Assembly: GCA_045600105.1 (NCBI GenBank)
Contig: JAZRXG010000050.1
Location: 1 to 27,760 of the forward strand
Length of the DNA stretch: 27,760 nt
Direction of reading: 5' to 3'
Source: UBA1206 sp045600105
GTDB lineage: Bacteria; Bacillota; Clostridia; Oscillospirales; CAG-382
Shown here: piece after piece, positions 5,948 through 15,001 of the stretch
Position numbering within the stretch: position 1 is the stretch's first letter
Layout: every line of letters starts with the position of its first letter
Position numbers and translations under genes: made by a program
The notes under the pieces: model-generated
Database searches by the model: none
Seen by the model: only the letters and a program-made list of their open reading frames with translations
Told to the model about the DNA's origin: nothing

Positions 5948-7209
5948 AAAAGGAAACCCAATGTATCCACGCCGGTTACCGTTCCGGCAACGGTCAGCCC
6001 ATGGCTCTCCCGATCTATCAGTCCACTACCTATACTTACGATTCCACAGAGGAAATAGGCAAGATATTCGACCTTTCCGAAGACGGACATATGTATTCGC
6101 GCATATCCAACCCCACCGTCGAGTTTTATGAAAAGAAGCTCGCGTCTCTCGAAGGCGGCGTTGCCGCGGTCTGCACCACGAGCGGACAGGCAGCCAACTT
6201 CCTCGCGCTGTTCAACATCGTGGGCTGCGGCGAGCATTTCATCGCGGCTTCCAAGATATACGGCGGCACCATCAATCTTTTTGCCGTCACCATGAAGAGA
6301 ATGGGCATCGAATGCACCTTCGTCGACCCCGACGCGTCCGACGAGGAGGTGCAGAAGGCTTTCAGACCCAACACCAAGGCGGTCTTCGGCGAGACCATCG
6401 CCAATCCCGCTCTTGCCGTTTTCGATATCGAGCGTTTCGCGCGTCTCGCTCACAAAAACGGCGTTCCCCTCATCGTTGACAACACGTTCGCGACTCCGGT
6501 GCTCTGCAATCCCATCAAATGGGGCGCCGACATCGTGACCCATTCCACCACAAAATACCTCGACGGCCACGCCATCCAGGTGGGCGGCGCGGTGATAGAT
6601 TCGGGCAATTTCGACTGGAACAACGGCAAATACCCCGAGCTCACCGAGCCGGACGAGTCGTACCACGGAGTCATCTACACCAAGTCGTTCGGACGTTCCG
6701 CGTACGCCGCGAAGCTCAGATGCCAGCTCGTACGTGATTTCGGCGTCTGCCCTCCGGCGGTCAGCACCTTCCTCACCGACCTCGGCACGCAGACTCTCGG
6801 CGTCAGAATGAAGGCACATTCCGAAAACGCGCTCGCGGCGGCAAGGTTCTTCAGCAAGAGCGACAAGATAGAAAAAGTCATTTATCCGGGACTCGAAGGC
6901 GACGAGTATTACGACCTCGCGATGAAATATCTGCCGAAGGGCCAGTCCGGCGTCATTTCGATAATCTTCAAGGGTGGCAGAGAAGCGGGCGTCAGATTCA
7001 TGGATTCGCTCTCTCTCGCAAGGAACGTCGTCCACGTCGCGGCAGTCACCACCATGGTGCTCCATCCCGCGTCCGAGACGCACCGTCAGCTCACCGACGA
7101 GCAGCTCGTGGCAGCCGGAGTATCTCCGGGACTCGTCAGAGTGTCTCTCGGCATCGAAAATATCGACGATATCCTCGAAGATTTCGCAAAAGCGCTCGAA
7201 AAGGTTTAA
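5944..7209 (+). CDS. metY: O-acetylhomoserine sulfhydrylase
   Basis: This 421-residue, full-length PLP enzyme of the Cys/Met metabolism family converts O-acetyl-L-homoserine and sulfide to homocysteine in the cytoplasm, which allows direct sulfhydrylation in methionine synthesis. Family signatures are ETQCIHAGY at the N-terminus, MYSRISNPTVEFYEKKLASLEGG, the TSGQAANFLALFNI cofactor-phosphate region, VDNTFATPVLCNP, and the Schiff-base lysine in STTKYLDGH (Lys204). Near the C-terminus are SETHRQLTDEQ and VRVSLGIENIDDI. The length and the GYRSGNGQP start favour MetY over cystathionine gamma-synthase or beta-lyase, which are shorter. The start is the ATG of an ATGA overlap with the LCP-like gene, with AGGCAGGA as ribosome site. 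No SAM riboswitch or T-box was seen in the short leader of the operon, which is unusual for methionine genes in Firmicutes. Confidence 0.95.
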   Translation: MKKETQCIHAGYRSGNGQPMALPIYQSTTYTYDSTEEIGKIFDLSEDGHMYSRISNPTVEFYEKKLASLEGGVAAVCTTSGQAANFLALFNIVGCGEHFIAASKIYGGTINLFAVTMKRMGIECTFVDPDASDEEVQKAFRPNTKAVFGETIANPALAVFDIERFARLAHKNGVPLIVDNTFATPVLCNPIKWGADIVTHSTTKYLDGHAIQVGGAVIDSGNFDWNNGKYPELTEPDESYHGVIYTKSFGRSAYAAKLRCQLVRDFGVCPPAVSTFLTDLGTQTLGVRMKAHSENALAAARFFSKSDKIEKVIYPGLEGDEYYDLAMKYLPKGQSGVISIIFKGGREAGVRFMDSLSLARNVVHVAAVTTMVLHPASETHRQLTDEQLVAAGVSPGLVRVSLGIENIDDILEDFAKALEKV

Positions 7210-7225
7210 TATTTCAAAAAAACCA

Positions 7226-7255
7226 CTTGAAAAAACGATAAATCTGTGATATATT
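7226..7255 (+). promoter_or_regulatory. ferredoxin promoter
   Basis: TTGAAA (7226-7231) and TATATT (7250-7255) with an 18-base spacer, 30 bases before the ferredoxin start. TATTAT (7252-7257) is an alternative -10. Confidence 0.65.
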
Positions 7256-7284
7256 ATCTACATCAAATATGGAGGTGTTGCTTT

Positions 7285-7458
7285 ATGGCATATGCAATCG
7301 ACAAAGACACTTGTATCGGATGCGGTACTTGCGTAGACGAATGCCCCGTCGGCGCTATCACTCTCAACGATGACGGCAAGGCTGTTATCGATGCTGAGAA
7401 ATGCGTTGAATGCGGATCTTGTGCAGGCGCCTGCCCCGTAGAGGCTCCCAAGGCCTGA
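7285..7458 (+). CDS. 2[4Fe-4S] ferredoxin
   Basis: The 57-residue clostridial-type ferredoxin carries electrons at low potential in the cytoplasm between pyruvate:ferredoxin oxidoreductase, hydrogenase, Rnf and similar anaerobic enzymes. Two complete CxxCxxCxxxCP motifs are visible: Cys10, 13, 16 and 20 (CIGCGTCVDECP) and Cys40, 43, 46 and 50 (CVECGSCAGACP). Cluster I takes three cysteines from the first motif and Cys50; cluster II is the reverse. The start is the ATG at 7285, seven bases after TATGGAGGTG; the frame continues upstream to 7246 but without a ribosome site. Codons (GCT, GTT, TCT, GTA) differ from neighbouring genes and look like those of a highly expressed gene. It has its own promoter and terminator. 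Confidence 0.97.
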   Translation: MAYAIDKDTCIGCGTCVDECPVGAITLNDDGKAVIDAEKCVECGSCAGACPVEAPKA

Positions 7459-7487
7459 TCGACCGGTCAACAAAACACAACGACTTG

Positions 7488-7520
7488 CCCATAGATCCCG
7501 TATCTATGGGTAAAGTTTTT
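7488..7520 (+). terminator. ferredoxin terminator
   Basis: Perfect 9-bp stem cccatagat (7488-7496) / atctatggg (7502-7510), loop CCCGT, then TAAAGTTTTT. It ends only 17 bases before the next start, so the methyltransferase gene may depend on read-through. Confidence 0.85.
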
Positions 7521-7537
7521 AATGGGACGTTTTGCGT

Positions 7538-8266
7538 ATGGAAAACGAAGTCATCACCACCCGCATCAATTCCGATATCCTGCTTTCCGAGTACAAAAAG
7601 GGGATACGCTTCGGCACCGACGCCCTGCTGCTTTCGCATTTCTGCGGCAAAGGCAAACGGGGCTGCGACCTCGGGTCGGGCAGCGGAGTCGTTTCGCTGC
7701 TGCTGCTGTCGCTCGGCAAGGCAGATCACATGACCGGCATAGAGCTTACCGAGGGATACGCGTCTCTTTCGCGCCTCAACGCCGAAAACAACGGCTTTGC
7801 CGAAAGGTTCGGATGCATACGCTGCGACGTGAAGGACATAAAGGAACACGTCGGAGCGGGCTCAATGGATATCGTCGTCACGAATCCGCCGTATCTTCCC
7901 TCATCGTCGGGCAAAAAGAACGAGGACAGACTGAAATACTCGGCTTTTCACGAGACGACTTCGACGATAGATGAATTCGTCGCGTCAGCGGGGTACATAC
8001 TTAAATACGGCGGAAGCTTCTTCTGCGTTTACCGCCCAGAATATATATCAAAGCTGATATGCGCGATGGAGGCGAATTCGATAAGCCTCAAAAGACTGCG
8101 CTACGTCAGCCCGTCGGTCGGCAAACCGCCGTGCCTCGTGCTCGTTGAGGGCAAAAAGAACGGAAGGACGGGAGCAAAGACAGAGCCGACCCTGTACCTT
8201 TATTCCGACGCTTCACATACGCGCTGCACCGACGAAACGGAGGAAATTTACCGCTCGTTCGGCTGA
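7538..8266 (+). CDS. tRNA1(Val) adenine-N6 methyltransferase-like protein
   Basis: This 242-residue Rossmann-fold methyltransferase uses S-adenosylmethionine. The SAM-binding motif I is CDLGSGSGVVSLLLL (Asp44 to Gly50), the acidic motif II is TGIELTEGY, and the N6-adenine catalytic motif is NPPY (Asn116-Tyr119). The N-terminal block INSDILLSEYKKGIRFGTDALLLSHF is typical of the TrmN6/YfiC/YabB family, which methylates A37 of tRNA1(Val) in E. coli. The C-terminal GKPPCLVLVEGKKNG fits too. The start is the ATG at 7538; a TTG at 7532 is less likely. The ribosome site is weak (GGGAC) and no promoter is visible after the ferredoxin terminator, so expression may be low or come from read-through. The target tRNA is assumed from the family. 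Confidence 0.85.
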   Translation: MENEVITTRINSDILLSEYKKGIRFGTDALLLSHFCGKGKRGCDLGSGSGVVSLLLLSLGKADHMTGIELTEGYASLSRLNAENNGFAERFGCIRCDVKDIKEHVGAGSMDIVVTNPPYLPSSSGKKNEDRLKYSAFHETTSTIDEFVASAGYILKYGGSFFCVYRPEYISKLICAMEANSISLKRLRYVSPSVGKPPCLVLVEGKKNGRTGAKTEPTLYLYSDASHTRCTDETEEIYRSFG

Positions 8267-8335
8267 ACGCGGCTTGTCCGTTTGCCGAAACCGTAAAAAG
8301 AAGAAAAAACGTCAAAAAAATAAATTGGAGTAAAA

Positions 8336-11300
8336 ATGAAAAAACAAAGGATCGTTTCGATATTGCTTGCTTTCGTGCTGCTTGTTCCGGTGTTTGCGAA
8401 CGCCGTGGTATGCGGTCTGGCTCTTTATGCGGAAAACAACGATCCTTTTTCTTATTATGATAAACGCCGCGACGCGATACTCGACGGGAAAACGCCGACA
8501 CCGCTGTCGTTTTCGCCTTCCGCGGGCGGAGACGCCTATATCGTGGCGTTTGAAAAAGATACCGACAGAAACGCGGTCTATAACGCGGTCAGGGACTACG
8601 AGTTCTCGCTTCCGGCATATTCGTCGGAGCTCGTTTTCGTCGTGAATATCTCCGATATCGACGCGTTTTACAGAAAAAACTCGTCTCTTCTGCGCTATGT
8701 CATTCCCGATGAAGCGGTTGCCGGGTGTGCCGAATTCCACGCCGAATACGCCGAAAACGCGCTTATCGGCGCGTCTGCCGACGTTACCTCGGGCGGCAGC
8801 GGAGCAGTCGTCGCGGTCCTCGACAGCGGCATCGACAGAGCAAACGAGGCGTTTGCCCTGTCCGATATACTCGAAGGCTGGGACTGTGTGAACGACAAAG
8901 CGGGCGTTGACGGTGACAGCGAGGGACACGGCACCCGTGTCAGCGCGATAATCGTGTCGTCGGAGACCGGCATCGCCAGAGGAGCGTCGCTGCTCCCCGT
9001 CAAGATAACCGACGACGCGCACAAGATAATGACGAGCGACCTCGTCGAAGGTCTGTATTACGCGGCGGACTACGGCGCCGACGTCATCAATATGTCGTTC
9101 GGCGGATACTATGAAAACATCGCCGAAAAAGAGGCGGTCGCTTACGCGGCGTCAAAAGGCTGCATACTCGTCGCTTCCGCCGGAAACGAAGGCGGCGACC
9201 CCGAGCTTGCGGGCAAAAGATCGTATCCCGCGTCGTTTGAGCAGGTCATAAGCGTCGCGTCGGTCAACGCGTCGGGCAAGGTCAGCGCGTTCTCGCAGTT
9301 CAACGACATGGTCGACATCGCGTCCCCGGGCGAAATGCTTCATCTGCTCGGCAAGGACGAAACGAGCCCGTCCGAAGAGCTCAGCGGAACGTCCTACGCC
9401 ACGGCGTACGTTTCGGCAGCCGCGGCTCTCGCGGTATCGCAGTCACAAAGAAAACTCGGGCACGACGGCTTTGAAAAGCTGCTCGAATACGCGTCCGACG
9501 TACAGAAAAACGACAGCACCGGCTACGGCGTGCTGAATATCCCGAGGCTGCTCGAAAGCCTCAACAAACCGACGGTCAGCGGCGTCAGCAACGGAAAAGT
9601 ATATTTTGAAGAAGTAAGAGCCTATTTCGAGAACGCGTCGGCGCTCCTCGACGGCGAGGAATACGAGTCGGGCGACCCGATATTCTCACAGGGCAGCCAT
9701 ACGCTCGTCGTCACCGACGAGCTCGGCTCCGTTACGATAAAATTCGACGTCGATACCGTTCCGCTCACTTACGAGATCGAATACGGCGAAAAATGGGCGG
9801 CGATAACGTTCACGACGGGAAGCGCGACGCTTGACGGCGAGGAATATATTTCCGGCACGCGCATCACGGGTCACGGAAGCCACAAGTTCGTCCTCACGGG
9901 CAAATACGGCAACAGCGTTTCCGAGACCATCTTCATTTCCTACGATCTTCCCTCGGTATACGGCGTCAGCGACGGCGGCGTTTACGACAGAGGCATATAT
10001 ATCACCACTACCGGCGGAGGCCACACCTATCTTGACGGGACCGAGTTTTTCGGCGGCGTGTTCGTCGGCAAAAAAGGCGATTACGTTCTGCGCGTCACCG
10101 ACGACGGAGCGCTGCTCGAAAAGACGATACGCTTCTCGCTCAGCCGTGACGCGGGCGACGCGGTTTCGAAAGCTCCGTATTCGCGCATGACGCATACGGG
10201 GACCGACGGACTCATCGCGTTCTGGGACAACGGAGAAAAACAGTTCTCGGTCTGCAATGAGGACGACCTTTCAACGCAGAAAGTCGTCGAAACCGAAAGC
10301 GCGATAGTCACCATCGGCGCGTACGACGGCAGGCTCTGCGTCGTGACGACCGACGGCTGGTATTTCTACGACGCGGCGTCCCCCGAGCTTCCCGTCGGAT
10401 CGCACGTTATCGAAGAAGGAAACGCGATAGTTTCGGCGTCGTATCATGACGGAAAGATGGTGTACGTTGACTTATCCGGCAGCGCGGTCTTCACCGACGG
10501 CGTTGAAACAAGCGAAAAATACGTCGGCGGAATGAACACCATCATCGAGTACGGCGACGGTGAATTTTATCTCTATTCGGCGATGAACCCGCTCGTCGTC
10601 ACCATATTCGACGGCGAATGGAGCGAAAAACAGCTTCCGAACTATCCCATGATGTTCCGCATCAAGGCGGGCGACGGCGTCGTCTGCGTGGGCAGCACGG
10701 TCTACGGCACTTCGGTTTCCGAAACGCTCTGCGAGCTCACCGATACGAGCCGCGTGCTCTGGTGCGGCGACGGCATCGTCATCACGTCCGACAAGCTCTG
10801 CCTCACCGACGGAAACGTCGTGGGCGTTTATCCGAATGAACTTTCCTACGTCTGCCGTAACGGCGAAAAGACGTATTTCATCTGCTCCGACGGCGGATTC
10901 TCCTATACCGACGACACCGTGAACTACGGCTCGTTCGCGTCGGAAGACACCATCACGGGCAGTATGCAGAACGTAAGAGCGTTCGAATACGTCATCCCGA
11001 TAGTCAGCGGAAAAACGGTCAAGGATGCCTGCTTCGACAGACAGAGCGGAAACCTTGCCGTTATATGCGCAAACGACAACAGACTTTACTATATCGATCC
11101 CGAAAGCGGCAGCAACGTGGGCAGCGTCATACTCAGATACGCTCCGTCGTCGCTGCGTGAGCTCGAAAACGGCACCGCCGTGGTGTTCATGAACTCGCCT
11201 TCCGTTTATCTGACACAGACCGGCGGCTATATGACCTTCCCGTCAAGGGTCAGCGACGTCTGCGTTTCGGACGGCAGGATATTCGCGGTATGCGGAAGCA

Positions 11301-13753
11301 GGCTCTGCGAATATACGCCCGACGGCGGGACCGTGTACCTTCTTGAAGACATGACCGTCGACGCGATAGTCGGCGGAAAAGGCAGACTGTTCGTGTCTTC
11401 CGACTACGACCTTTATTCCTACGACGTTTCGGATATGTCCGAAAACGGGAATACCGAGCTTTTCTTCAGAGGCAGACTTGCCATCTCCGACGATTACGTC
11501 TACGCCGGGAACGGCATTTATTCCGCCGAGGACCTTTCCGATGTTTCGACGACTGACGGCAACGTGCTTGCCGTCAGAGGATATTCCGCGGTGACGGATA
11601 CAGGACTTTATTCGGTGCGCGAAGGGAAGACGGTCTCTTCCAGGACTTACGGCGACATTGCCGTCATCACCGACGGATTCGATACCTTCTTCTTCGGAAA
11701 AGATTCCATCTCCGTCATACGCTCCGACGGCGATATGTGCGGCGACGTCATTATCGAAGGCGTTTCCGACGGCGCGAGCTACGACAACGAGGTGACGTTC
11801 TCCGTCAGCAGAGGAACGGTATACCTTGACGGCGTTCATTGCGAAAACACGTTCACGGCAGCCGGAAACGGCAGACACGTTCTTAAAGTCAACCTTCCGT
11901 GGGGTATGACGAGAGAACTGACCTTCACCGTCGTCACCCATCCCGAGACGCTTTCCGTCACGGAAGAAATAAATATCGCGTCCGGCAGAAGAGTAAAACT
12001 GAACCCCAGGGTAACGCCCGAAAACGCCGACGTGAAATACACGTTCAGAGTGGTGTCGGGTGACAGCGCGTCGGTGGACGCCAAAGGATACGTTACGGCG
12101 CTTGCCGAAGGCAGCACGGTCATCGAGGTCGGTGTCGAAGGGACAGAACTCAAAGCGGCTGTGACCGTCAACGTCAGCGACATCGCGATAAACTGCACCG
12201 ACGGCAGATACGTCATCGACCGCGAGAACGAGCTGATATGCGGCGTCGAAGCCGGAACGGACGTCAGCGACTTCCTCGGAAGCTTTGAGGGATTCGAAAA
12301 CACCCACGTCGTGACACTGCCCGACGGAACACCGGTGAACGAGGGCATCATCTGCACCGGCATGAAGCTGAACAAGTACACCACGTCCGGTGCACTTACC
12401 GACAGCCTTACCGTGACGGTAAAAGGCGACCTTGACGGCGACGGCAGAAACACGCTCAACGACGCAAGGATACTTTACGAAAATCTCAAGACGAGCAGAT
12501 ATACCGACGACGCGGTCAGAAAAGCCGCCGACGTCAATCTCAACGGCAATATAACCGTTTCCGACTTCAAGACCCTCCGCTCCCTCATCGAAAACGACAG
12601 CGTGACCGAGGAAAGCGGCGATCACGGCCACGTCACCTGCCCCGCGTTCGTTTATAAGGGCAGCACGTTCTACGTCACGTTCAGAAACGACGGCATCACG
12701 GGGGCTTCCGCCGTGTCAGGCGAATTTACCTACGACGCGACGGCGTTCGAGCTCGTGAAGACCGAGTATTATTACGGTGAGATATACACCGAAAACAAAG
12801 ACGGAGTCGTGAAATACAGCGCTTACGGCATCGACAGGGTGCAAAGCGGAACGAGGCTTTTCAGAATGTATTTCTACGTCAAGCCCACGGCAAAGCCCGG
12901 CAGAACGACTATCGGGCTCACCAACACGGTGGTCAGCCGCGGCAAAGCGTACAGGGCGGTCGACAGGTTCACCACTCCGCTCATCAAGAACGACGCGAAG
13001 GACGTTCTTACGGTCTCCGCCATCGATTCCGACCTTGACTTCCGCGAGGGCGTCACGGAATACGACGTCACGATACCGCTCACGTCCGAAAAACTCGACC
13101 TCACGGTCGATTGCCCCGCGCATCACTACGTTTATTATTCCGAGGACATCATCGTTCCCGAAGACGGAAGTGTGAGAATGGTGCTCGAATACGTCACGCC
13201 GACCAAGGTCGTCGACTACGTCTTCAACGTGCGGCGCGGAATAATCAGAACGCCCGAAAGCGATCCCTCGCTCCATTCGGTCAGCGTATTCAACGGCAGA
13301 CTCAAAACGCCGTTCTCGCCCGAAAAAACGTCTTACACCGTGATCCCCGAAGGGGAAGTTACCTATTCCGCCGTTCCCGCCGGAAGCAGATCGTCGGTCG
13401 AATACGTCTATTCCGATGACGGGAAAAACTGCACCGTGAAGTGCACCGCCGAAAACGGCAGCGTCCGCGAGTACGTCTTCACGCTCGAGGAGCCCGAGCC
13501 CGAGGTCTCGGAGGACGAATCGAAAGAGCCCGAAAGCTCCGAGGAAAGCGAGCCCGTAAGCGAGGAGAGCGTGCCCGAGGAACCGTCGGAAAGCGAGGAA
13601 TCGGCTTATGAGTCCTCCGCCGCAAGCGAGGAAAGCAGCGAAACGGAAGAGAAGAGCAGCAAAGCGCCGCTCATCATTGCCGCCGCTTCGGTGTTCGTCA
13701 TCGCCTGCGCGGTGATCGCGGTCATTCTCGTGAGACGCAAAAAGAAAAAATAA
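8336..13753 (+). CDS. Giant membrane-anchored subtilase with dockerin and cohesin-like domains
   Basis: This is an 1805-residue secreted S8 serine peptidase, far longer than a simple subtilisin. After the signal peptide (about 1-32) and a propeptide-like part comes the catalytic domain (about 145-405). It holds Asp163 (VLDSGID), His198 (GHGTR), the oxyanion Asn284 (SAGNEGG) and Ser353 (GTSYATA), so it looks active. Three beta-sandwich modules follow (about 412-603), each with a GVS(N/D)G start and LDG core, then a propeller-like repeat region (about 620-1135) and a fourth such module (1139-1202). Next are a BIG2-type Ig domain (about 1203-1282), a two-repeat type I dockerin (1364-1420: DLDGDGRNTLND and DVNLNGNITVSD), a cohesin-like domain (about 1430-1550) and two cadherin-like beta-sandwiches (about 1557-1635 and 1645-1718). 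A Ser/Glu linker, a transmembrane helix (about 1777-1799) and RRKKKK close it. Role: cell-surface protein processing. No own promoter is visible; it may follow trmN6. The start follows TTGGAG. Confidence 0.92.
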   Translation: MKKQRIVSILLAFVLLVPVFANAVVCGLALYAENNDPFSYYDKRRDAILDGKTPTPLSFSPSAGGDAYIVAFEKDTDRNAVYNAVRDYEFSLPAYSSELVFVVNISDIDAFYRKNSSLLRYVIPDEAVAGCAEFHAEYAENALIGASADVTSGGSGAVVAVLDSGIDRANEAFALSDILEGWDCVNDKAGVDGDSEGHGTRVSAIIVSSETGIARGASLLPVKITDDAHKIMTSDLVEGLYYAADYGADVINMSFGGYYENIAEKEAVAYAASKGCILVASAGNEGGDPELAGKRSYPASFEQVISVASVNASGKVSAFSQFNDMVDIASPGEMLHLLGKDETSPSEELSGTSYATAYVSAAAALAVSQSQRKLGHDGFEKLLEYASDVQKNDSTGYGVLNIPRLLESLNKPTVSGVSNGKVYFEEVRAYFENASALLDGEEYESGDPIFSQGSHTLVVTDELGSVTIKFDVDTVPLTYEIEYGEKWAAITFTTGSATLDGEEYISGTRITGHGSHKFVLTGKYGNSVSETIFISYDLPSVYGVSDGGVYDRGIYITTTGGGHTYLDGTEFFGGVFVGKKGDYVLRVTDDGALLEKTIRFSLSRDAGDAVSKAPYSRMTHTGTDGLIAFWDNGEKQFSVCNEDDLSTQKVVETESAIVTIGAYDGRLCVVTTDGWYFYDAASPELPVGSHVIEEGNAIVSASYHDGKMVYVDLSGSAVFTDGVETSEKYVGGMNTIIEYGDGEFYLYSAMNPLVVTIFDGEWSEKQLPNYPMMFRIKAGDGVVCVGSTVYGTSVSETLCELTDTSRVLWCGDGIVITSDKLCLTDGNVVGVYPNELSYVCRNGEKTYFICSDGGFSYTDDTVNYGSFASEDTITGSMQNVRAFEYVIPIVSGKTVKDACFDRQSGNLAVICANDNRLYYIDPESGSNVGSVILRYAPSSLRELENGTAVVFMNSPSVYLTQTGGYMTFPSRVSDVCVSDGRIFAVCGSRLCEYTPDGGTVYLLEDMTVDAIVGGKGRLFVSSDYDLYSYDVSDMSENGNTELFFRGRLAISDDYVYAGNGIYSAEDLSDVSTTDGNVLAVRGYSAVTDTGLYSVREGKTVSSRTYGDIAVITDGFDTFFFGKDSISVIRSDGDMCGDVIIEGVSDGASYDNEVTFSVSRGTVYLDGVHCENTFTAAGNGRHVLKVNLPWGMTRELTFTVVTHPETLSVTEEINIASGRRVKLNPRVTPENADVKYTFRVVSGDSASVDAKGYVTALAEGSTVIEVGVEGTELKAAVTVNVSDIAINCTDGRYVIDRENELICGVEAGTDVSDFLGSFEGFENTHVVTLPDGTPVNEGIICTGMKLNKYTTSGALTDSLTVTVKGDLDGDGRNTLNDARILYENLKTSRYTDDAVRKAADVNLNGNITVSDFKTLRSLIENDSVTEESGDHGHVTCPAFVYKGSTFYVTFRNDGITGASAVSGEFTYDATAFELVKTEYYYGEIYTENKDGVVKYSAYGIDRVQSGTRLFRMYFYVKPTAKPGRTTIGLTNTVVSRGKAYRAVDRFTTPLIKNDAKDVLTVSAIDSDLDFREGVTEYDVTIPLTSEKLDLTVDCPAHHYVYYSEDIIVPEDGSVRMVLEYVTPTKVVDYVFNVRRGIIRTPESDPSLHSVSVFNGRLKTPFSPEKTSYTVIPEGEVTYSAVPAGSRSSVEYVYSDDGKNCTVKCTAENGSVREYVFTLEEPEPEVSEDESKEPESSEESEPVSEESVPEEPSESEESAYESSAASEESSETEEKSSKAPLIIAAASVFVIACAVIAVILVRRKKKK

Positions 13754-13758
13754 AGTCG

Positions 13759-13796
13759 AAAAGCAAGAGACGAAACGATAAATCTCTTGCTTTTTT
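13759..13796 (+). terminator. subtilase terminator
   Basis: Perfect 12-bp stem aaaagcaagaga (13759-13770) / tctcttgctttt (13783-13794), with a T-run to 13796, six bases after the stop codon. Confidence 0.92.
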
Positions 13797-13828
13797 GACG
13801 CAAAAAATGATTTTTTTTGCAAATTTCA

Positions 13829-13857
13829 TTGAAATCGCCTGCGCGATATGTTATCAT
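13829..13857 (+). promoter_or_regulatory. promoter of MsmX-type ATPase gene
   Basis: TTGAAA (13829-13834) and TATCAT (13852-13857) with a 17-base spacer. The leader is about 30 bases and includes AAGGACGG as ribosome site. Confidence 0.65.
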
Positions 13858-13892
13858 AACAGTCAAGAACAAATTTCGTAAGGACGGATAGT

Positions 13893-14981
13893 ATGAAAGT
13901 CGAACTGCAGCACGTCACCAAAATATTCCCGAGCCGCGAAAACAAGACCGAAAAGGTCGTCGCCGTGAGCGATTTCACGTTCACCATCCCCGACGGCAAG
14001 CTGATAGGTCTTCTCGGCCCTTCGGGCTGCGGAAAAAGCACCACCCTCAATATGATAAGCGGCCTCGAAAAGCCCACCGAGGGCAGGATATTTTTCGGCG
14101 ACGACGACATCACCGACCTTCCTCCCGAAAACAGAGGAGTGGGGCTTGTTTTCCAGAACTACGCCCTCTATCCGCATCTTACCGTCAGAAACAACATACT
14201 GTTCCCGCTGCAGAACCTCAAGGGCAAGGACAAGCTGACAAAGGAACAGATGAACGAGCGCGTCCTTCAGGCGGCGAAGCTCGTGCAGATAGACGAACTG
14301 CTCGAAAGGAAGCCCAACGAGCTTTCCGGCGGTCAGCAGCAGCGCGTGGCGATCGCCCGCGCGCTCGTCAAAATGCCGAGAGTGCTGCTCCTCGACGAGC
14401 CGCTTTCCAACCTCGACGCAAGACTCAGGCTCCAGACGCGTGAGGAACTCAAACGCATACAGAACGAAACAAAGATAACCACCGTATTCGTGACGCACGA
14501 TCAGGAGGAAGCGATGAGCATTTCCGATATGATAGTCGTCATGAAGGACGGCGTTATGCAGCAGCTCGGCAAGCCGCAGGACGTTTACGACGACCCCGCC
14601 AATATGTTCGTCGCCAAGTTCCTCGGCACGCCGCCCATCAATATGTTCGACGGCAGAGTCGAAAACAACAAGCTTTATATCGGTTCCGACGATATCCTCG
14701 ATATTTCGGGCGTAGAAGACAAAAAAGTCAAGGTCGGCATCCGTCCCGAAGGCTTTATTTATAAAGAAGACGGCAGACTTTGCTGCGATCTCGTCAACAT
14801 CGAGGTCATGGGACGCGACGTCAGCGTCATTTTGAAGAACGCCTCGTGCGAAGCGGTGAATATACGGTCCATCATAAATTCGGATATCCGCGTCGACACC
14901 TCAACGGGCAAGGTCAGATTCGACGTCAAGCCGTATAAAGTCCTTCTCTTTGACCCTGAAACGGGAGAAAGAATAAAATAA
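13893..14981 (+). CDS. Carbohydrate ABC transporter ATPase, MsmX/UgpC/MalK type
   Basis: The 362-residue protein is the nucleotide-binding subunit of a CUT1-type sugar importer. Visible motifs are Walker A GPSGCGKST (42-50), the Q-loop VFQNYALYPHLTV, signature LSGGQQQR (144-151), Walker B VLLLDEP (Asp168, catalytic Glu169), D-loop SNLDARLR and the H-loop His202 (FVTHDQEEA). A C-terminal TOBE/OB-fold regulatory region follows (about 235-362, KVGIRPEGF). Family members such as MsmX of Bacillus serve several sugar importers and are often encoded away from them. This one stands alone with its own promoter and no permease, which fits a shared ATPase. It faces a sugar-binding lipoprotein operon convergently, a likely partner by inference only. 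Confidence 0.92.
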   Translation: MKVELQHVTKIFPSRENKTEKVVAVSDFTFTIPDGKLIGLLGPSGCGKSTTLNMISGLEKPTEGRIFFGDDDITDLPPENRGVGLVFQNYALYPHLTVRNNILFPLQNLKGKDKLTKEQMNERVLQAAKLVQIDELLERKPNELSGGQQQRVAIARALVKMPRVLLLDEPLSNLDARLRLQTREELKRIQNETKITTVFVTHDQEEAMSISDMIVVMKDGVMQQLGKPQDVYDDPANMFVAKFLGTPPINMFDGRVENNKLYIGSDDILDISGVEDKKVKVGIRPEGFIYKEDGRLCCDLVNIEVMGRDVSVILKNASCEAVNIRSIINSDIRVDTSTGKVRFDVKPYKVLLFDPETGERIK

Positions 14982-15001
14982 TTGAATAAAAAGACGATTT
15001 A

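Noticed and set aside
5917..7083. 388-codon minus-strand frame opposite metY
   Set aside because: It is the antisense of a strongly recognisable enzyme gene and has no domain of its own.
5944..7209. metY as cystathionine gamma-synthase
   Set aside because: The length (421 residues) and N-terminal GYRSGNGQPMALPIYQSTTY region fit O-acetylhomoserine sulfhydrylase better.
11243..12631. 462-codon minus-strand frame within the subtilase gene
   Set aside because: Antisense shadow of the dockerin/BIG2 part, caused by GC-rich codon pattern; no ribosome site and no domain.
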